Source: Lindgomyces ingoldianus (Eukaryota > Ascomycota > Dothideomycetes > Pleosporales > Lindgomycetaceae). From it: DNA of 64,000 bases. The stretch is from positions 582,666-646,665 of the forward strand of contig NW_022985163.1 of assembly GCF_010093535.1 (NCBI RefSeq). The letters are read 5' to 3'. Positions 20,498-31,740 of the stretch are shown in pieces. Made by a program: the position numbers and the translations under genes. Below the pieces are notes generated by a model. That model had not been told where the DNA came from. It searched no databases and worked only from the letters and a program-made list of their open reading frames with translations. Position 1 is the stretch's first letter, and each line of letters begins with the position of its first letter.

Positions 20498-23089
20498 CTA
20501 GCACGAACCCTCCTGTCCTCCAATTTGTGATGCATCACAACCATCAGGGTAGAAGAAGCTGGCTACGGCAATGATAATATACGCAGCAATTAGTAAGCTT
20601 CCTTCGAGGTAGTTACTTCTACCGTCGAGGACAAGAAAGTTCACGACAAAGGCTGTGACAAAGAGTGACACAGTCTCGAAGATGTTGAAATAGAGTGACA
20701 TCTCTTTGCCCATGATCCAACCAAGGATGACGATGAAGGGTGTGACGAAGATTGCTGAGAACATTAGTTTCAAGCAAAGCCGGGAAGAAGAGGAAACATA
20801 CCAATTTGGATGGAAGAACCAACTGCAACGCCGATAGCAAGATCCATTTTATTCTTTGCGGCGACTGTGACAGCGGTAACGTGCTCGGCTGCATTTCCAA
20901 CAATGGGGAGGATGATCAGACCGATGAAAGCTTGGCTGATGCCAGTCTTTTCAACCATAGGCTCAATGGCGTCGCTCATGAAGTCAGCACAAATGGCAAC
21001 TAATCCAGTGCTAAGAAGTAGCATCATAATCGCCGCAGTGCGAGACATCACAGGGGATTCTTCTTCCTCTACCTCGGATTGCACGACGGTTGGGGTTCGA
21101 GTGGCGTGATGTGAGAGGGTAGGCCGGTTATTGTAACTTGATTGAGAACCGACACGATTGATGCGATCAGGCAGAGAGGTTGTGCGGCGCAGCGTTCTAG
21201 GTCCTGCCATGCGAATGTTGCTGAGGGCAGGAGAGCCAGTGGGTGGTGGAGGATTTTGAGGGTTGTTGAATACATTGTTTGAAAGCAGCGATGGCAAAGC
21301 CGGCCGGAGAACGAAAGGTCGCTTTGGTGCTGGCGCGACTTCTGCCTGCTGAACCTCATCAGCAAAAGCAACCCTCGGTGAGTTGTCCTCCCCGCGCGAC
21401 GATGGGCGGGGACCATTTTCGTCTTTCTCCACATCAAGGCGCCTATGTTTTCGGTGCTTCTTCTTGTGCTTCGATTTTCGCTTTTCACGCCTGCCAACGG
21501 GTGGGGAGATCGATGTACCTGCTTCAAAGTCACGAACGTGCGGAGCGTGAGAAAGTTCGTCGGTATCGGCTTCATCTCCGCTCAAGATAGCGCCCAAAAT
21601 GGATCCTGTACGAGACATGGGGTTGGAGTTAGAGATGTTTTCGTAGTCAGCGCCATTGCGAGATTCAAAATAATTGTTGTGTTTCTCAACAGAAGGTGAG
21701 CTCATTACAGAGGGTGCTGAAGGGGTGTCCTTAGAGCTTGCACTGGACTTACGGCGTTTCCGGTTTCGGAAAGCGCGTCTAATCCTCTTTGCAGTCGTAT
21801 GCGAACCAGCCGAGCTGTCGCTGTCTGTGCTGCTGGAGTCCGAGGAAGAATCTGACGAGCTCGAAGAATTTAGGATATCCGCTAGGACACCAGGGTGAGA
21901 TTCCTCGTCAATGATATGCTGGGGTGTACTTGCGGCTTGTTAACTCAATGATGCTCGCATTGCATAAGGAATGGTTGCGCCCACTTACCTAGCGTACATG
22001 TAGGCATGGCTCTTTAGCTGGAACAGTAAATAGAGAACGTAGACTACTAAAAGGATCACACTTGTGCCACGGCTGACACGTAATGTCTGAAGGTCAGCCG
22101 TTGAATAACTTGAAAAGGCCGAGTGGAATGCTGTTGGTAATAGCAAACTCATGACAGCCAGGCTGAGCATACACGCACTCATTTGGGTAACGGTGCTGTT
22201 GTATATCTAATAATCTGATTAGTGATGTCACGATTTCAGCGTCGTTTCGGCGTCACTTCGGCGTCTCGGACTCACCTGCTCCTGATAGCGCAAACCGCCG
22301 AGCAGAAATGCCATTCCTAAAATCAACAGGAGATTTGCAAGGATAGACCCAAGCAATGCTGCCTGGACGACCCGGACCTGGTTGCCAGCAAGCAGGATGA
22401 TGAACAGGATCAACTCGACGGCATTTCCGAAAGAGACGTTCAGCAGGGCCCCAAGCGTATCTCCAAGCCGAGCCGCAACAGCTTCGGTAGCATGCGCCAG
22501 CAAACCAGCCAAAGGAATGATAGCAATAGCATTCATGGAGAAGACAATTTCTGGGGAGAGGCCTGCGGGATGAACGGCAATACCGATGGGGACAAATATC
22601 TGGGCACCCCGTTAGTTCCGTAGCGAAAGATAGCCGGACTTAACACCAAGCTCAACATACCAAGAGCACATTAACCCAGCTGTGGAGTAAGGCATCTTTT
22701 GTGTGTTTCCCAAAACGGACAGTGCCATTTTTCATGCGAGTGAACATGGGAGGTTTTGGTTCTGGTGCTACGGGGGAAGGTGTCTCTCCCGCTGCCTCGG
22801 CATTGAGCGGAGGAGGAGCTGGGGGAGGCGGAGAGGTGGACTCCTTGTCGGCGACATTGTTGCGGTTAGGTGCGCGGTCGCGTTGTTCCGGGGCATTGCT
22901 GCCGACTGACTTCTCGGAGAAGGCGTTTGTGGGGGGGACGGTAGAGCGCGTGGGGCTGGTTCCATAGATGGTACGGGAGTGTGTTGGGAGGAATAGTTCG
23001 GCGGGATGCTTATCACGTCGAGTCAAGCCAAGCACTTTCGCCTTAGACTCGACACTGTGGAATAAGGAAGGGTCGTCAGATTCTCCCAT
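20498..23089 (-). CDS. Vacuolar-type Ca2+/H+ exchanger (CAX/VCX family)
   Basis: Five exons on the minus strand, 23089..22661, 22599..22276, 22206..21989, 21928..20802 and 20754..20498, give 784 residues; all four introns keep frame. A 140-residue cytosolic, Pro/Ser-rich N-terminus precedes the first helix. The first alpha repeat contains SFGNAVELI and the second PIVGNAAEHVTA; these acidic motifs bind the cation in CAX exchangers. Between the two halves, after helix 6, is an unusually long hydrophilic loop of roughly 310 residues with a Ser/Asp run and a Lys/Arg/His-rich block (RKSKHKKKHRKHRR). Yeast Vcx1 is about 410 residues, so N-terminus and loop account for the excess. The enzyme loads the vacuole with Ca2+ using the proton gradient. 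An in-frame start at 23146 is possible; VNX-type cation specificity is an alternative. Confidence 0.9.
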
Positions 23090-23601
23090 CGATGGTGGTG
23101 TTGTATCTGTGCAGCAAAGGCGAGTACAAAGTACTAGGGGAGCCACGCAAGGTAACGGGCGCGCAGCCTGGTTCAGTGTGCGCTACTGCCAAGGGCTAAG
23201 CCAACCGAGAGGAGCAAAGATTGCCACAATCAACACGTTGATCCGTGGGAATCGTCATGCCAAGACCCCGACGCCTTGCTTCACTTTACTTGTGCGTTGC
23301 TTGGTTGAAGCTTTCGCCACATGCACCGCCACATTCGCCGGAAATTGGTCTTATCGCTGCTTAATACTTAGGCTGTATAGCCGCTTACATCTTGGATGCG
23401 AGGAGCGAAGCGCGCACCGAGTCAGAGAATCAATCGTCACCTTTGTTTTGCTATCTAGCACCCTGAATGTAGCCCTTGTAAGACGAAGAAGGCATTCCAG
23501 TATTTCCTGCTCATAGCTGCGCTACCAGGATTGTCGTCACCAACTGTCACATACGCTGGATTTGCCCCACGATGGGGTTGCTCTCTCCATAAGGAATTCT
23601 G
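23090..23601. other. Intergenic between two minus-strand genes
   Basis: About 510 bp holding the promoter of the exchanger and the 3' region of the amidohydrolase. The plus-strand frame 22968-23516 mostly overlaps the exchanger exon in antisense and is not believed. Confidence 0.55.
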
Positions 23602-24690
23602 CTACGCAGAATATATTTCTTGCCCTGCCTTCCAGACCTTCTTCACCTTTCTCAGAGCCTGCAAGTCCTCCGTTGGGTCGCCATCTACAAGTACCAAATC
23701 GGCTCGCTTTCCGGGCGCAATAGCGCCACGATCCAGAATGTTAAAGCACTTTGCTGACAGTTGAGTGGCAGCATTCAGAATCTCGATTGGCTTCATTCCA
23801 GCTTCAGCTAGCAACTCCATTTCGCGGAAGAGAGCCTCCCCGTGCTTGACTCCTATTGAGCTCGCATTAGAGTCAGTGCCGACAAGAATCGTTACGCCGG
23901 CGCGGTACAGCTGCTTAATGGACTCCATCGCCACAGAGAACTTATAATGCGGTTTATAGTTGGCTTTGCAGACCGCCTCCGACAAAACCAGCGTGGGCAC
24001 AGAAATTATATCTCCCTCGGCCGCCTTGCAGGCTGCCTCTTGTGTGATTGGCTCATCCATTGGAACATGGGTGATGACATGGACGCTGGGCTCAGCTTCC
24101 AATGCCATGTCGAATGCGGCTTTGATTGCAGAGTGAACTATAACCGGCTTCTCATGACTTTGAGCCTCCTTGGATAACTGGTCAATGATCTCTTGAGTCG
24201 GTCCCGGAACGTCCGCCACAATCTTGATGTAGTCAGCGCCTTGCTTCACGCGCTGTGAAACAAAAGTAGTGGCGGCATTAACGGTGTCCACAATGCTCTC
24301 CGAGTTTGCCATGCGGAATTTGCTATGCGTAGCACCGGTTGATGTTGCGAAGTTACCCACATACCGGACATCAGGTAACTCTTGGCGGCTTCGGATAAAG
24401 TCATACTGCTCTTGACTCATATTTCCAGTGTCAATGGCAGTGGTAATTCCACATTTCACCATGTTCCGCAGAATTGGAATACTGTTTTCGATTGTCCTCG
24501 GAGTTGGATCAGACAGATGAACGTGGGTATCCCAAAGACCAGGAAGGATCGTCATGCCGGTAGCGTCGAAGACTGAGTCAGAAGGATCGTCTGTAAGCAA
24601 TCCATTCTCGTCGATGGTGACTATCCCTCGCTCTTTGATGATCTTCTCACCATCGAAGATGCGAACGTTGGTGATAGAGAGTTTGGACAT
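23602..24690 (-). CDS. Metal-dependent amidohydrolase (imidazolonepropionase-like)
   Basis: A single exon of 362 residues. All the metal-site landmarks of the amidohydrolase superfamily are present in order: DTHVHL (His56, His58), the bridging lysine in GADYIKIVAD (Lys156), VIVHS (His186), VITHVP (His208) and the catalytic aspartate in LVGTDSN (Asp273). The C-terminus ends with the usual GAIAPGKRADLVLVDGDP block of the small beta domain. Such enzymes hydrolyse C-N bonds in cyclic amides, dipeptides or related compounds; the substrate is unknown. No signal peptide, so cytosolic. The gene is divergent from a Zn2Cys6 regulator. A strong TATA box lies about 85 bp upstream. Confidence 0.9.
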   Translation of the reverse strand: MSKLSITNVRIFDGEKIIKERGIVTIDENGLLTDDPSDSVFDATGMTILPGLWDTHVHLSDPTPRTIENSIPILRNMVKCGITTAIDTGNMSQEQYDFIRSRQELPDVRYVGNFATSTGATHSKFRMANSESIVDTVNAATTFVSQRVKQGADYIKIVADVPGPTQEIIDQLSKEAQSHEKPVIVHSAIKAAFDMALEAEPSVHVITHVPMDEPITQEAACKAAEGDIISVPTLVLSEAVCKANYKPHYKFSVAMESIKQLYRAGVTILVGTDSNASSIGVKHGEALFREMELLAEAGMKPIEILNAATQLSAKCFNILDRGAIAPGKRADLVLVDGDPTEDLQALRKVKKVWKAGQEIYSA

Positions 24691-25170
24691 TGTACTAGAT
24701 CTAGAAGGTGCAGGAAAATCGAAGGGAGTGAACAGGAAGAAGATTAGAAGCCTCCTCCTTCACAGGAGGGGGCTTTTATATATCCACGCATTCGAAATAC
24801 TACCTAACCGCTTCCACCTGAGAAGGAGCCATCTAGATCCCTTTCATCATCCTAGCAATGCAATGTTACAGTACTGTGCGCGCTCTCCGAACATTTGGAA
24901 AAAGAGAGCAAATCAGATGGATGAGCGGTGGGTGCTCTGAACAGATCCGTCTTGGTGGTTGGGATGTGAAGAAACTACAAGGGGGCGCTTGGATCAGAAG
25001 TTCGTGAAAAGCGCCGAAACAGGTTTAGCGGTTCTTTTGCAGTATCGGCTATTCCTTAACTCCGATCGGGATCCTTCCTGGCTTCCCAGACTTTGACGCG
25101 TAGACCATCAGGCTCGCATTATTCTCCACGAAGACACCACTACTGTTCCTGCTTGAATGAACACGGTAAC
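24691..25170. promoter_or_regulatory. Divergent promoter, amidohydrolase / Zn2Cys6 regulator
   Basis: 480 bp between divergent starts. Besides the TATA box, an everted CCG-AT-CGG palindrome at 25062-25069, about 100 bp upstream of the regulator, is the kind of triplet pair that zinc-cluster proteins bind. This is suggestive only. Confidence 0.4.
24754..24783 (-). promoter_or_regulatory. TATA box and 5'-leader hairpin of the amidohydrolase gene
   Basis: On the minus strand a TATATAAAAGC box occupies about 24772-24783. Between it and the start codon is a perfect 6-bp inverted repeat (CCTCCT, loop of 4, AGGAGG) at 24754-24769. The position, 64-93 bp upstream of the ATG at 24690, suits a core promoter. 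Confidence 0.6.
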
Positions 25171-26609
25171 ATGGTGAGCCGGGGTGGACGCTCGCGCGGT
25201 TGTGAACAGTGTCGTCGCCGGCGCGTCAAGTGTGGTGAGTAGCCAGTAGCGGTGGGTATCTTGAGAGCTAACCAGTCTCAGATGAGACTCGGCCGGTATG
25301 TAATCGCTGCACAAAGCGTGGGATTGATTGCAATGGCCCAAAAGACGCCACATGGATCAACCAAAATGCAGCCTTGCCTTTACGGCATACTTCCAACCGT
25401 CCAGTAACTACCTCTCCAACAGAAAGCCAATTGGTTCGGTACAGCTCTTCCATCAGCCCAAACATTTCCCTTACCGCTTTCGAGGAAAATATATACATCT
25501 CTTATACCCGTAAAGTACTCTTTAAAGGAGGGCCGGTCGCGCTCGCGTGTGATATGGTTCAGCTTGATACTCAAAGCACAAGTGTCAGCGAAACACCGGG
25601 TCTTGCCCTCCTTCGAAATGCTGTAGTGAGCCTAGCCGTTACGTTCTATGGAAGCCAACACCATCAACCGAAGATTACGACCAACGGTTACCAACTCTAC
25701 GGATCAACTCTGCGACAGCTAAACATTCACCTGAGCAAACCCCAGCTTCAGACCACAGACGAAACAATATTGACAGTCTTCACCTGTCTGCTTCTGGAAA
25801 TCTTTCTTCCCACAGGCAAAAACCATTTCCTAAGGCACATTCGTGGCCTAGAGAGCATCCTTGAACTTCGAGGGCCTCCTACTTCAACTTCAGGCTCGGA
25901 CTCTTTCGTTTTAGCGCAAGGACTGCGACTAGCTTCGATTTTCGGTGGATTGGCCATGTCAACCCCTTCAATATATTCTCGCGATGAGTGGAAGCGTTCG
26001 CCGTCCATAGAATCCAATAAAGGGGAGATCCTTCGACATCGCCTATTTGACGTACTGGCAGACTGTACTCGGCTATTGAGCGAACGTAATACGGTTCTTT
26101 CGTTAGGAGGGGCTGAATCTCGTCAGCGCTTGCTTAAGGAGACTAGATCTTTACTGGAAGAACTGAAAAGCTTGCGGGATCTCTGGGCTAGCCTGAATGC
26201 AGGTCGATTGACAAATGTTGTTGATGGCCCCGATAATCAACCCAAAAGCCGCTTGACGGTCGCCAATCATGGTTCGGCCACTTTGCTGATGTTGTATAAT
26301 GCCACCCTCATATTTATCACGGATATCCTGCTTCCATTGGATTCATCGACCGATTATCGTTCAATGCGGCATGCTGCTGCAATGGAGATTGTCTATTGCC
26401 TTGACACAAAGAGCTTCACGAAGCGTGAGGCCGGTGCCTACTCCAACTCAATTGGCCATATCGCTGTAAAGGTCGCTTGGAAGGTCCTCGGAGGGTTTAA
26501 TTCCCCAGAAGGTCGCAAGTTATCTCGGTTGGTCAAGGCTGCCATTGGCGATGTGTTTGCAGTCGGGGCGTGGGCTGATGAAGCTTGGAATGCCGGCTTT
26601 GAATTATGA
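25171..26609 (+). CDS. Zn2Cys6 transcription factor
   Basis: Two exons, 25171..25234 and 25282..26609 (intron GTGAGT...CAG), encode 463 residues. Cys11, 14, 21, 27, 30 and 37 give the exact C-x2-C-x6-C-x5-C-x2-C-x6-C zinc cluster, with RRRRVK between the second and third cysteines; the intron falls right after Cys21, a common position. The remainder resembles the short fungal-specific regulators with a helical domain (PGLALLRNAVVSLAVTFYG, LLEIFLPTGKNHFLRHIRG, LESILELRGP). It is shorter than typical full regulators and has no obvious acidic tail. It is divergent from the amidohydrolase, which it may control. Confidence 0.87.
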
Positions 26610-27200
26610 TCGCATCACGAGCCTGCAACTCCTCTCCAGGATGGGATTTGCTCATTAAGGTGCGGCCTCATTAGAAATTGGATCACGTGTCTGTATCTTG
26701 GCCTCTCCATGCCTTTTCATTTAGCCGGCGGAAGCCAGGCCATTTCGATATGAGTCTACAACGTCACTTTCTGTTATTATTGTCGGATGAAGGGGCGACT
26801 CTAAGCCTCAAAAGAACTTTCCATCGTTTCACAGCGGCCGTAACCTATTTAGTCAGGGGCTAGTCCTTTCCACCAATGATTGATCTTACTGACAATTTCC
26901 TTAGATCCACATGCGTGTCGCAACAGAATCACGAGCCTATCGACGTCCTAGCTTTCTTATTATTAGGACTTTGGTCCAAGAGTATTCGGTCCGGACATGC
27001 AAATTCGCCTTACCGATTCCACGGATAAACAGAGTTGATCTACCGGGTATGAGCCAAGAGAATCCCAAGCTTTGTCAATGTGTCGGCCTAGGTTTAAATA
27101 ACACCACAAACCCACTCCTAAGTGTATTTAAGATCAGAAGATACCCGGGTGCAATGTAGAGCCTTTCACTACTCAGATTGCCGGCCGTATTCTGTTCACC
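26610..27200. other. Intergenic, promoter of the deacetylase
   Basis: About 590 bp between two plus-strand genes. An A/T-rich tttaaataa at about 27092-27100 lies about 100 bp before the deacetylase start and could be its TATA element. No gene seen. Confidence 0.5.
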
Positions 27201-28079
27201 ATGCATCTCTCGTCGTTATTGGCTGCTTCGCTCCTTGCGATAAACGCTGGTGCTGTGCCAGTCCTCGACCCCATTCAGATGATGAAACGAGCTGGTCCTG
27301 CAGCTGGCCAAGTCATCACGAAATGCTCCTCGCCGGGAATGCTCGCTCTGGCATACGATGATGGCCCCTATCAGTACACTCAAAAGCTCGCTGACACCTT
27401 GTCAGCCGGGGGAGCGAAGGGCACCTTCTTCGTGACGGGAACGCTCTATGGTACAGTCCACCACCATAAAGCCACAATCGCGTGTTCTATGCCGTCTGCT
27501 GACCTGGGAACCAATAGGTTGTATTTACGGGCAGAAGACAGCGCTCCAGAATGCGTACAAGGCGGGGCACCAAATCGCCTCGCACACCTGGACGCACCCC
27601 CAAAATTTTGGATCCATGTCGGCTGCAGATCTCACATCACAGATGACCAAGCTCGAGACTGCTCTTGTGAACATTATTGGTGTTAAACCCACCTACATGC
27701 GCCCTCCTTATCTCGCTACGGGCGGGAGTGTGTTGTCGACAATGAAGACCCTGGGCTACAGGGTCATCACAGACGACATCGACGCGGGTGACTGGGACAA
27801 GAAAACCCCTCAGCAGAGCGAAGCACTCTTCACTGCAGCAGGAGCGAGTGGCAACGGCCACATCCCCCTCATGCACGAGACGTATTCCACCACTGTTGAT
27901 ACGCTTACCCCTTGGCTTATCAACTGGGCAAAGACCAATAACTTGAAGTTGGTGACTGTCGGTGAGTGTCCACTTTCCACCACTCTACCCGATTAAAGCT
28001 AATTTAAGCAGCTGAATGCCTTGGTGATCCCACCGGTGCGTATGTCAACGGAACAGGAAGCAGCCAGACCAGCTGTTGA
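27201..28079 (+). CDS. Secreted polysaccharide (chitin) deacetylase, CE4 family
   Basis: Three exons, 27201..27450, 27518..27961 and 28012..28079, encode 253 residues. A signal peptide covers about residues 1-18, and a KR dibasic site at 29-30 suggests a short propeptide. The NodB motifs are all present: LAYDDGP (metal Asp53/Asp54), SHTWTHP (His106, His110), MRPPYL, the DDIDAGDW segment and LMHET with the catalytic histidine. This is a near-minimal CE4 domain with no chitin-binding module, ending in GSSQTSC. Such enzymes remove acetyl groups from chitin or chito-oligomers, often to shield cell walls from chitinases. Substrate could also be acetylxylan or another acetylated glycan. Confidence 0.92.
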
Positions 28080-28834
28080 GAAGCCGCGTGGTCTTTTCTG
28101 CCTCGTGTATGCGACTATCGACTTGCATCAGCCCTTCATTATGAGCTTACAAATACTTTCCGTGAATTCGAAGACGGCCACAGGCCAGTTTCGCTTTATT
28201 ATTCGTAAATGTGTGCTCCAAGAGATCTGATTATCTAACTGGTCACGTGAATCCCAGTGACAAAGCAAATGTCTTGGCAACGATGTCGGGGCGATGACAT
28301 CACCGACACTCCGATTTTCTCTTAAAAAGCCCCTCCTTTTCAAGAAGCGCCACCAAACGCCTCAAAACTCAATGCGAGAGATACGACAAACCAGCATCCG
28401 CTACTAGACTCGCCACTAATTCCAGTCGCCGATGAATCTCACGCTGCCTGCGGTGGATTTCCAACAAAGTCCCGACGCCCCGAGATTCAAATCTTTTGTG
28501 GCCTTCGACCAATAGAACGGCATTGACGCTCCCAAAATTGATTACTTTATTCCCCCTGAGCTGACAAAGACATCGACGGAGAGGTGATGGTGCATGAGTT
28601 CCCGCAGCTTCAGCTTTGCATCACAACTTTACGACCAGAACCCAAGGTTGTGGAACTCCTCCACCGCCAGGATGTTATCTCGGCCTCGCATACGACTCTA
28701 ACCCAATATGATTTATCGCGAGGCGGAGTTCACGCCGGCGATGTATATAAAGAGGGCGAGTCGAGGCTTTTTTTTATGGTCCAAATATTCAGCTCTTCAC
28801 TTCGTGAATTTTAGTACTCAAACGTCAACATTCC
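28080..28834. other. Intergenic, nothing recognised
   Basis: About 750 bp between two plus-strand genes. Only short frames; nothing with motifs. The reductase TATA box near its end is listed separately. Confidence 0.5.
28744..28752 (+). promoter_or_regulatory. TATA box of the reductase gene
   Basis: TATATAAAG, 83-91 bp upstream of the ATG at 28835, in an otherwise G/C-rich stretch. Confidence 0.55.
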
Positions 28835-30082
28835 ATGATGAGAGGTGTCACAGTTGAAAAACCTGGGGCCAAACTGGAGGTTCGCTCCGATCTTGAGGTC
28901 CCTGAGCCAAGCGATACGCAGATACTTATCAAGTCGATTTATGCTGCGATTAATCCTGGGTAAGACTTCAATACTCCGGCCAAATGGCGGAATTCCTTCG
29001 ATCAAAGCTTGCTGGTTTTACTGATGGAGACAGCGATGTTTTCATGGCAGACTTCGGCATTCTCGTTGTCGACTGGCCTCTCGTTCCGGGTTGCGACGCT
29101 GGCGGCGTTGTGATCAAGGCCGGAAAAGATGCGGTCAATCCCCTCGGAGTACAATTCAAGGAAGGAGATGAAGTTTGTGGGTGTACGAGGCTCGGTAGCA
29201 AAGGCTACTCTCCGTGGCAGGAATATGTATAAGCTTTTTCCATAACACACTTTCGTCTGGCTGACTTTTACAACTTAGTTCCTTATGGACGCTGCAGTCA
29301 CCATTCCAAAGCCCAGCAATATCGACCTTGCACAAGCATCAACTACAGGTGTTGGCGTACTCACAGCTTTCTTGGGGGTCTTCGACTGCCTAAAGATCCC
29401 CCTGGTAGATCCAGACAATCTACCTTCTCCGAAGAATGAATGGGCTCTTGTCTTCGGTGGCGCCAGCAGCGTCGGCAAATTTGCAGTCCAAACGCTCAAA
29501 GCATGTGGGTACAAAGTGGTAACCACTTGCTCAGCAAAGTCCGTTGATGTAAGTCACCCGATCCCACCCTGCAGCCTTAAAACTATGTTCCGACTAACCT
29601 AACTTCAACAGCTTCTCAAGTCCCTCGGCGCAGACGTAACAATCGACTACAAGAAAACTGAGGCCGAGATCGTCGAGGAAACCAAGTCCGTTACCTCGGG
29701 CGAGCTAAACCTTGTCATGGACGCCGTTTCCGTCAACAACGCCCTTGCAACCGCGATCTACGCCGCTCTCACTCCCACCTCCAGCAGTGATCGTCTCTAC
29801 ACCACAACAAACGGCTGGGATCCATTGCCTAATGGCTCCGCAGGCTTTACATCCACACCCATCATGCTTGGTCCAATTGGACGACCAGATGCAGTGGAGC
29901 TTAATGCGAAGCTTAATAAGTATATCCCTGTGATTGTGAAGTTACTCGAAGCGGGGAAGCTCAGAGTTGGGAGCTATATGGTTGAAGGTGAGGGGGTGGA
30001 AGGGATCGAGAAGGCGTGGGCGTTACAGAAGAGTGGAAAGGCTGGGAGTGAGAAGGTTTTAGTGAAGATTGGGAGTGCTTGA
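28835..30082 (+). CDS. Medium-chain reductase, trans-enoyl-reductase / zinc-less ADH type
   Basis: Four exons, 28835..28959, 29034..29226, 29279..29548 and 29612..30082, encode 352 residues. The N-terminal GroES-like half carries SIYAAINPGD, LVPGCDAGGVV and EGDEVCG; no cysteine ligands of the structural or catalytic zinc sites are seen where expected, which points to zinc-less reductases (LovC/ToxD-like). The NADPH-binding Rossmann motif is VFGGASSVGKFAVQ, followed by KSLGADVTIDYK. The C-terminus ends in KAWALQKSGKAGSEKVLVKIG, typical of this group. It probably reduces an enoyl or carbonyl substrate with NADPH. No polyketide synthase lies in the window, so a role in secondary metabolism is not supported here. 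Confidence 0.88.
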
Positions 30083-30461
30083 TGGGAAGAGATGGGTGGG
30101 AGGGGTCTTTAGTTTGCGTGTTGAAGCCCTTGCCACTTCTATAGCTTTGCGTGCAATTTGTCTCATGGTTAGGCGGAGATCTTTGATGAGAGTTGAGTCG
30201 TAGATAATTTCTCCCTGCCTTCACCTACTCTTGAAATCGCCAAGTTTGCAAGGACAGACGGATCTCATTCGTTATTTTTGGTGGCATTCTAAGTGAGATG
30301 GTGACTTGGCTAACCGAAATCAGCTGTGCTCCCACCAACTCGGGAGCATTGAGACCACAACATCCACCTTCACTTCGATTCTCTTACCTCGGCGTTCGCG
30401 TTAATTTCAATCTCGACAGCCTCCACACTAACCATACCAGTGTCGTCCGCCACTTCCAACA
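30083..30461. other. Intergenic, nothing recognised
   Basis: About 380 bp between the reductase and the start of the first decayed ankyrin-type gene. No coding signal. Confidence 0.5.
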
Positions 30462-31740
30462 TGGCCCTGCCTGATTTGCCTCCAGAGGCCTTCGCGTAGG
30501 TCATCCACTTCGTTGTTGAGGATGTCGGAGCTGCGGCGCTTTCGCCTGTCGGCCCGTGTGTAATAGGTCATTCGAGTAACACATAGACTATTTTCACCCT
30601 AGAGCTAATGGGCGAACCAGAAAGTTTTGCGGTAGCGATTTTTCATGACGTGGTGGCTCTGCAGCCAACGAAAGCATCCCATTTTCCTTATGGCGAACCC
30701 CATCAACGACTCGGACTACTATTCACCATCATGGTGGCGAAATTCTTCGCGCTAGAATCAAAGTTGCTCGAGGATTCCGCTAGGCCCATTGGAGCTAATA
30801 TTGGGCATTGTTGAGGCCTTGATCTGTGTGGAGGCACCACATTCAAAGCCGTTGCGGGAATCATGTATGACAGACATTTGTAACTCCGTGGCAGCCATTT
30901 CACTTCGATACCATTTCGATGAGTTCACTAGAAGACCAAAAAGTTACTTTCACACGTCTATAATCGCTACGGCTACGGTTGACAACATGAGGGTCTTGCA
31001 ACATTACCTTAAATTCGGTACTGAAATTAGTCAGTATAATTTGCTCTTACACTAACCACTCCGCCGCGGCAGTTACTGGAAAGCTCGAAATCGTACGAGT
31101 TCTTCTTGCTCACTTCAGCCACTGAAAGAAGCTGTCAGTGCGGCAATGTATGGGTCTCACATTGAGGCTGGGGACTTGATCTTTGACCTTATACACCAAC
31201 ACCAACACCAACAACACGTCAATGCCTACTTCTGTAATCTTTCCAATAAGTGTATCAGATTTGGAAGCATTCGCCTAGCCTCTCGTGAAATCCAATTCCA
31301 CGGGAAAGTCAAGGTCACTTATCAAGCGGCGAAGTGCATGCTGCTGTCCGGATACTTGAGGGTTCTAGACGCTTTCCTGAAAGATGGGAATTTCGAAGCG
31401 AACGGTTACAAAGGATGGGATAGAACGCCTCCCATGCTCGTGCTAAAGGATGGCCGATACAATCTCGCTAGAGTTCTACTCGGAGGCGGCGCCAATGTCG
31501 ATGGAGTCCCTTTGTTGACTTTGAAGGCACAGCGCTGTGGATTGCCGCCAACAACAACAACAACAACAACAACATGGACGATGCAAAGTTTCTCCTAGCA
31601 CATAGACCTAATCCATAATCCTTTCGTAGGGGTTGGCGATCTCTAATTCAAGTTGCCAAAGAGCGCGGGTACAAGGATGTGCTCAGCTTGCTGCTAGGGA
31701 CTAAAAGTAGACGGATGGAGCCTCAGAATGCTCTGGCCTA
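30462..31740 (+). pseudogene. Decayed ankyrin-repeat-type gene
   Basis: The stretch begins with ATG and reads MALPDLPPEAFA then a TAG stop, continuing VIHFVVEDVGAAAL, an N-terminus like fungal F-box-like ankyrin proteins. Several stops and frame changes follow. A readable part at 31146-31540 includes YLRVLDAFLKDGNFEANGY, NLARVLLGGGANVDGVP and then, after a frame change near 31530, GTALWIAANNN, MDDAKFLLAHRPNP, a TAA stop and WRSLIQVAKERGYKDVLSLLL. These are recognisable ankyrin units. An (AAC)8 run encodes the Asn stretch. The product cannot be made as one chain. It is the first of several broken genes in the accessory region. Confidence 0.75.
31549..31574. repeat. (AAC)n microsatellite inside the decayed ankyrin gene
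   Basis: Eight consecutive AAC units, read as polyasparagine in the ankyrin frame just before MDDAKFLL. Confidence 0.85.

Noticed and set aside
22968..23516. A 182-codon plus-strand frame
   Set aside because: Starts inside exon 1 of the Ca2+/H+ exchanger in antisense and has no recognisable motif.
28835..30082. Trans-enoyl reductase as part of a polyketide cluster with the 2OG oxygenase
   Set aside because: No polyketide or peptide synthase, no P450 and no cluster transporter nearby; the two genes are 24 kb apart.
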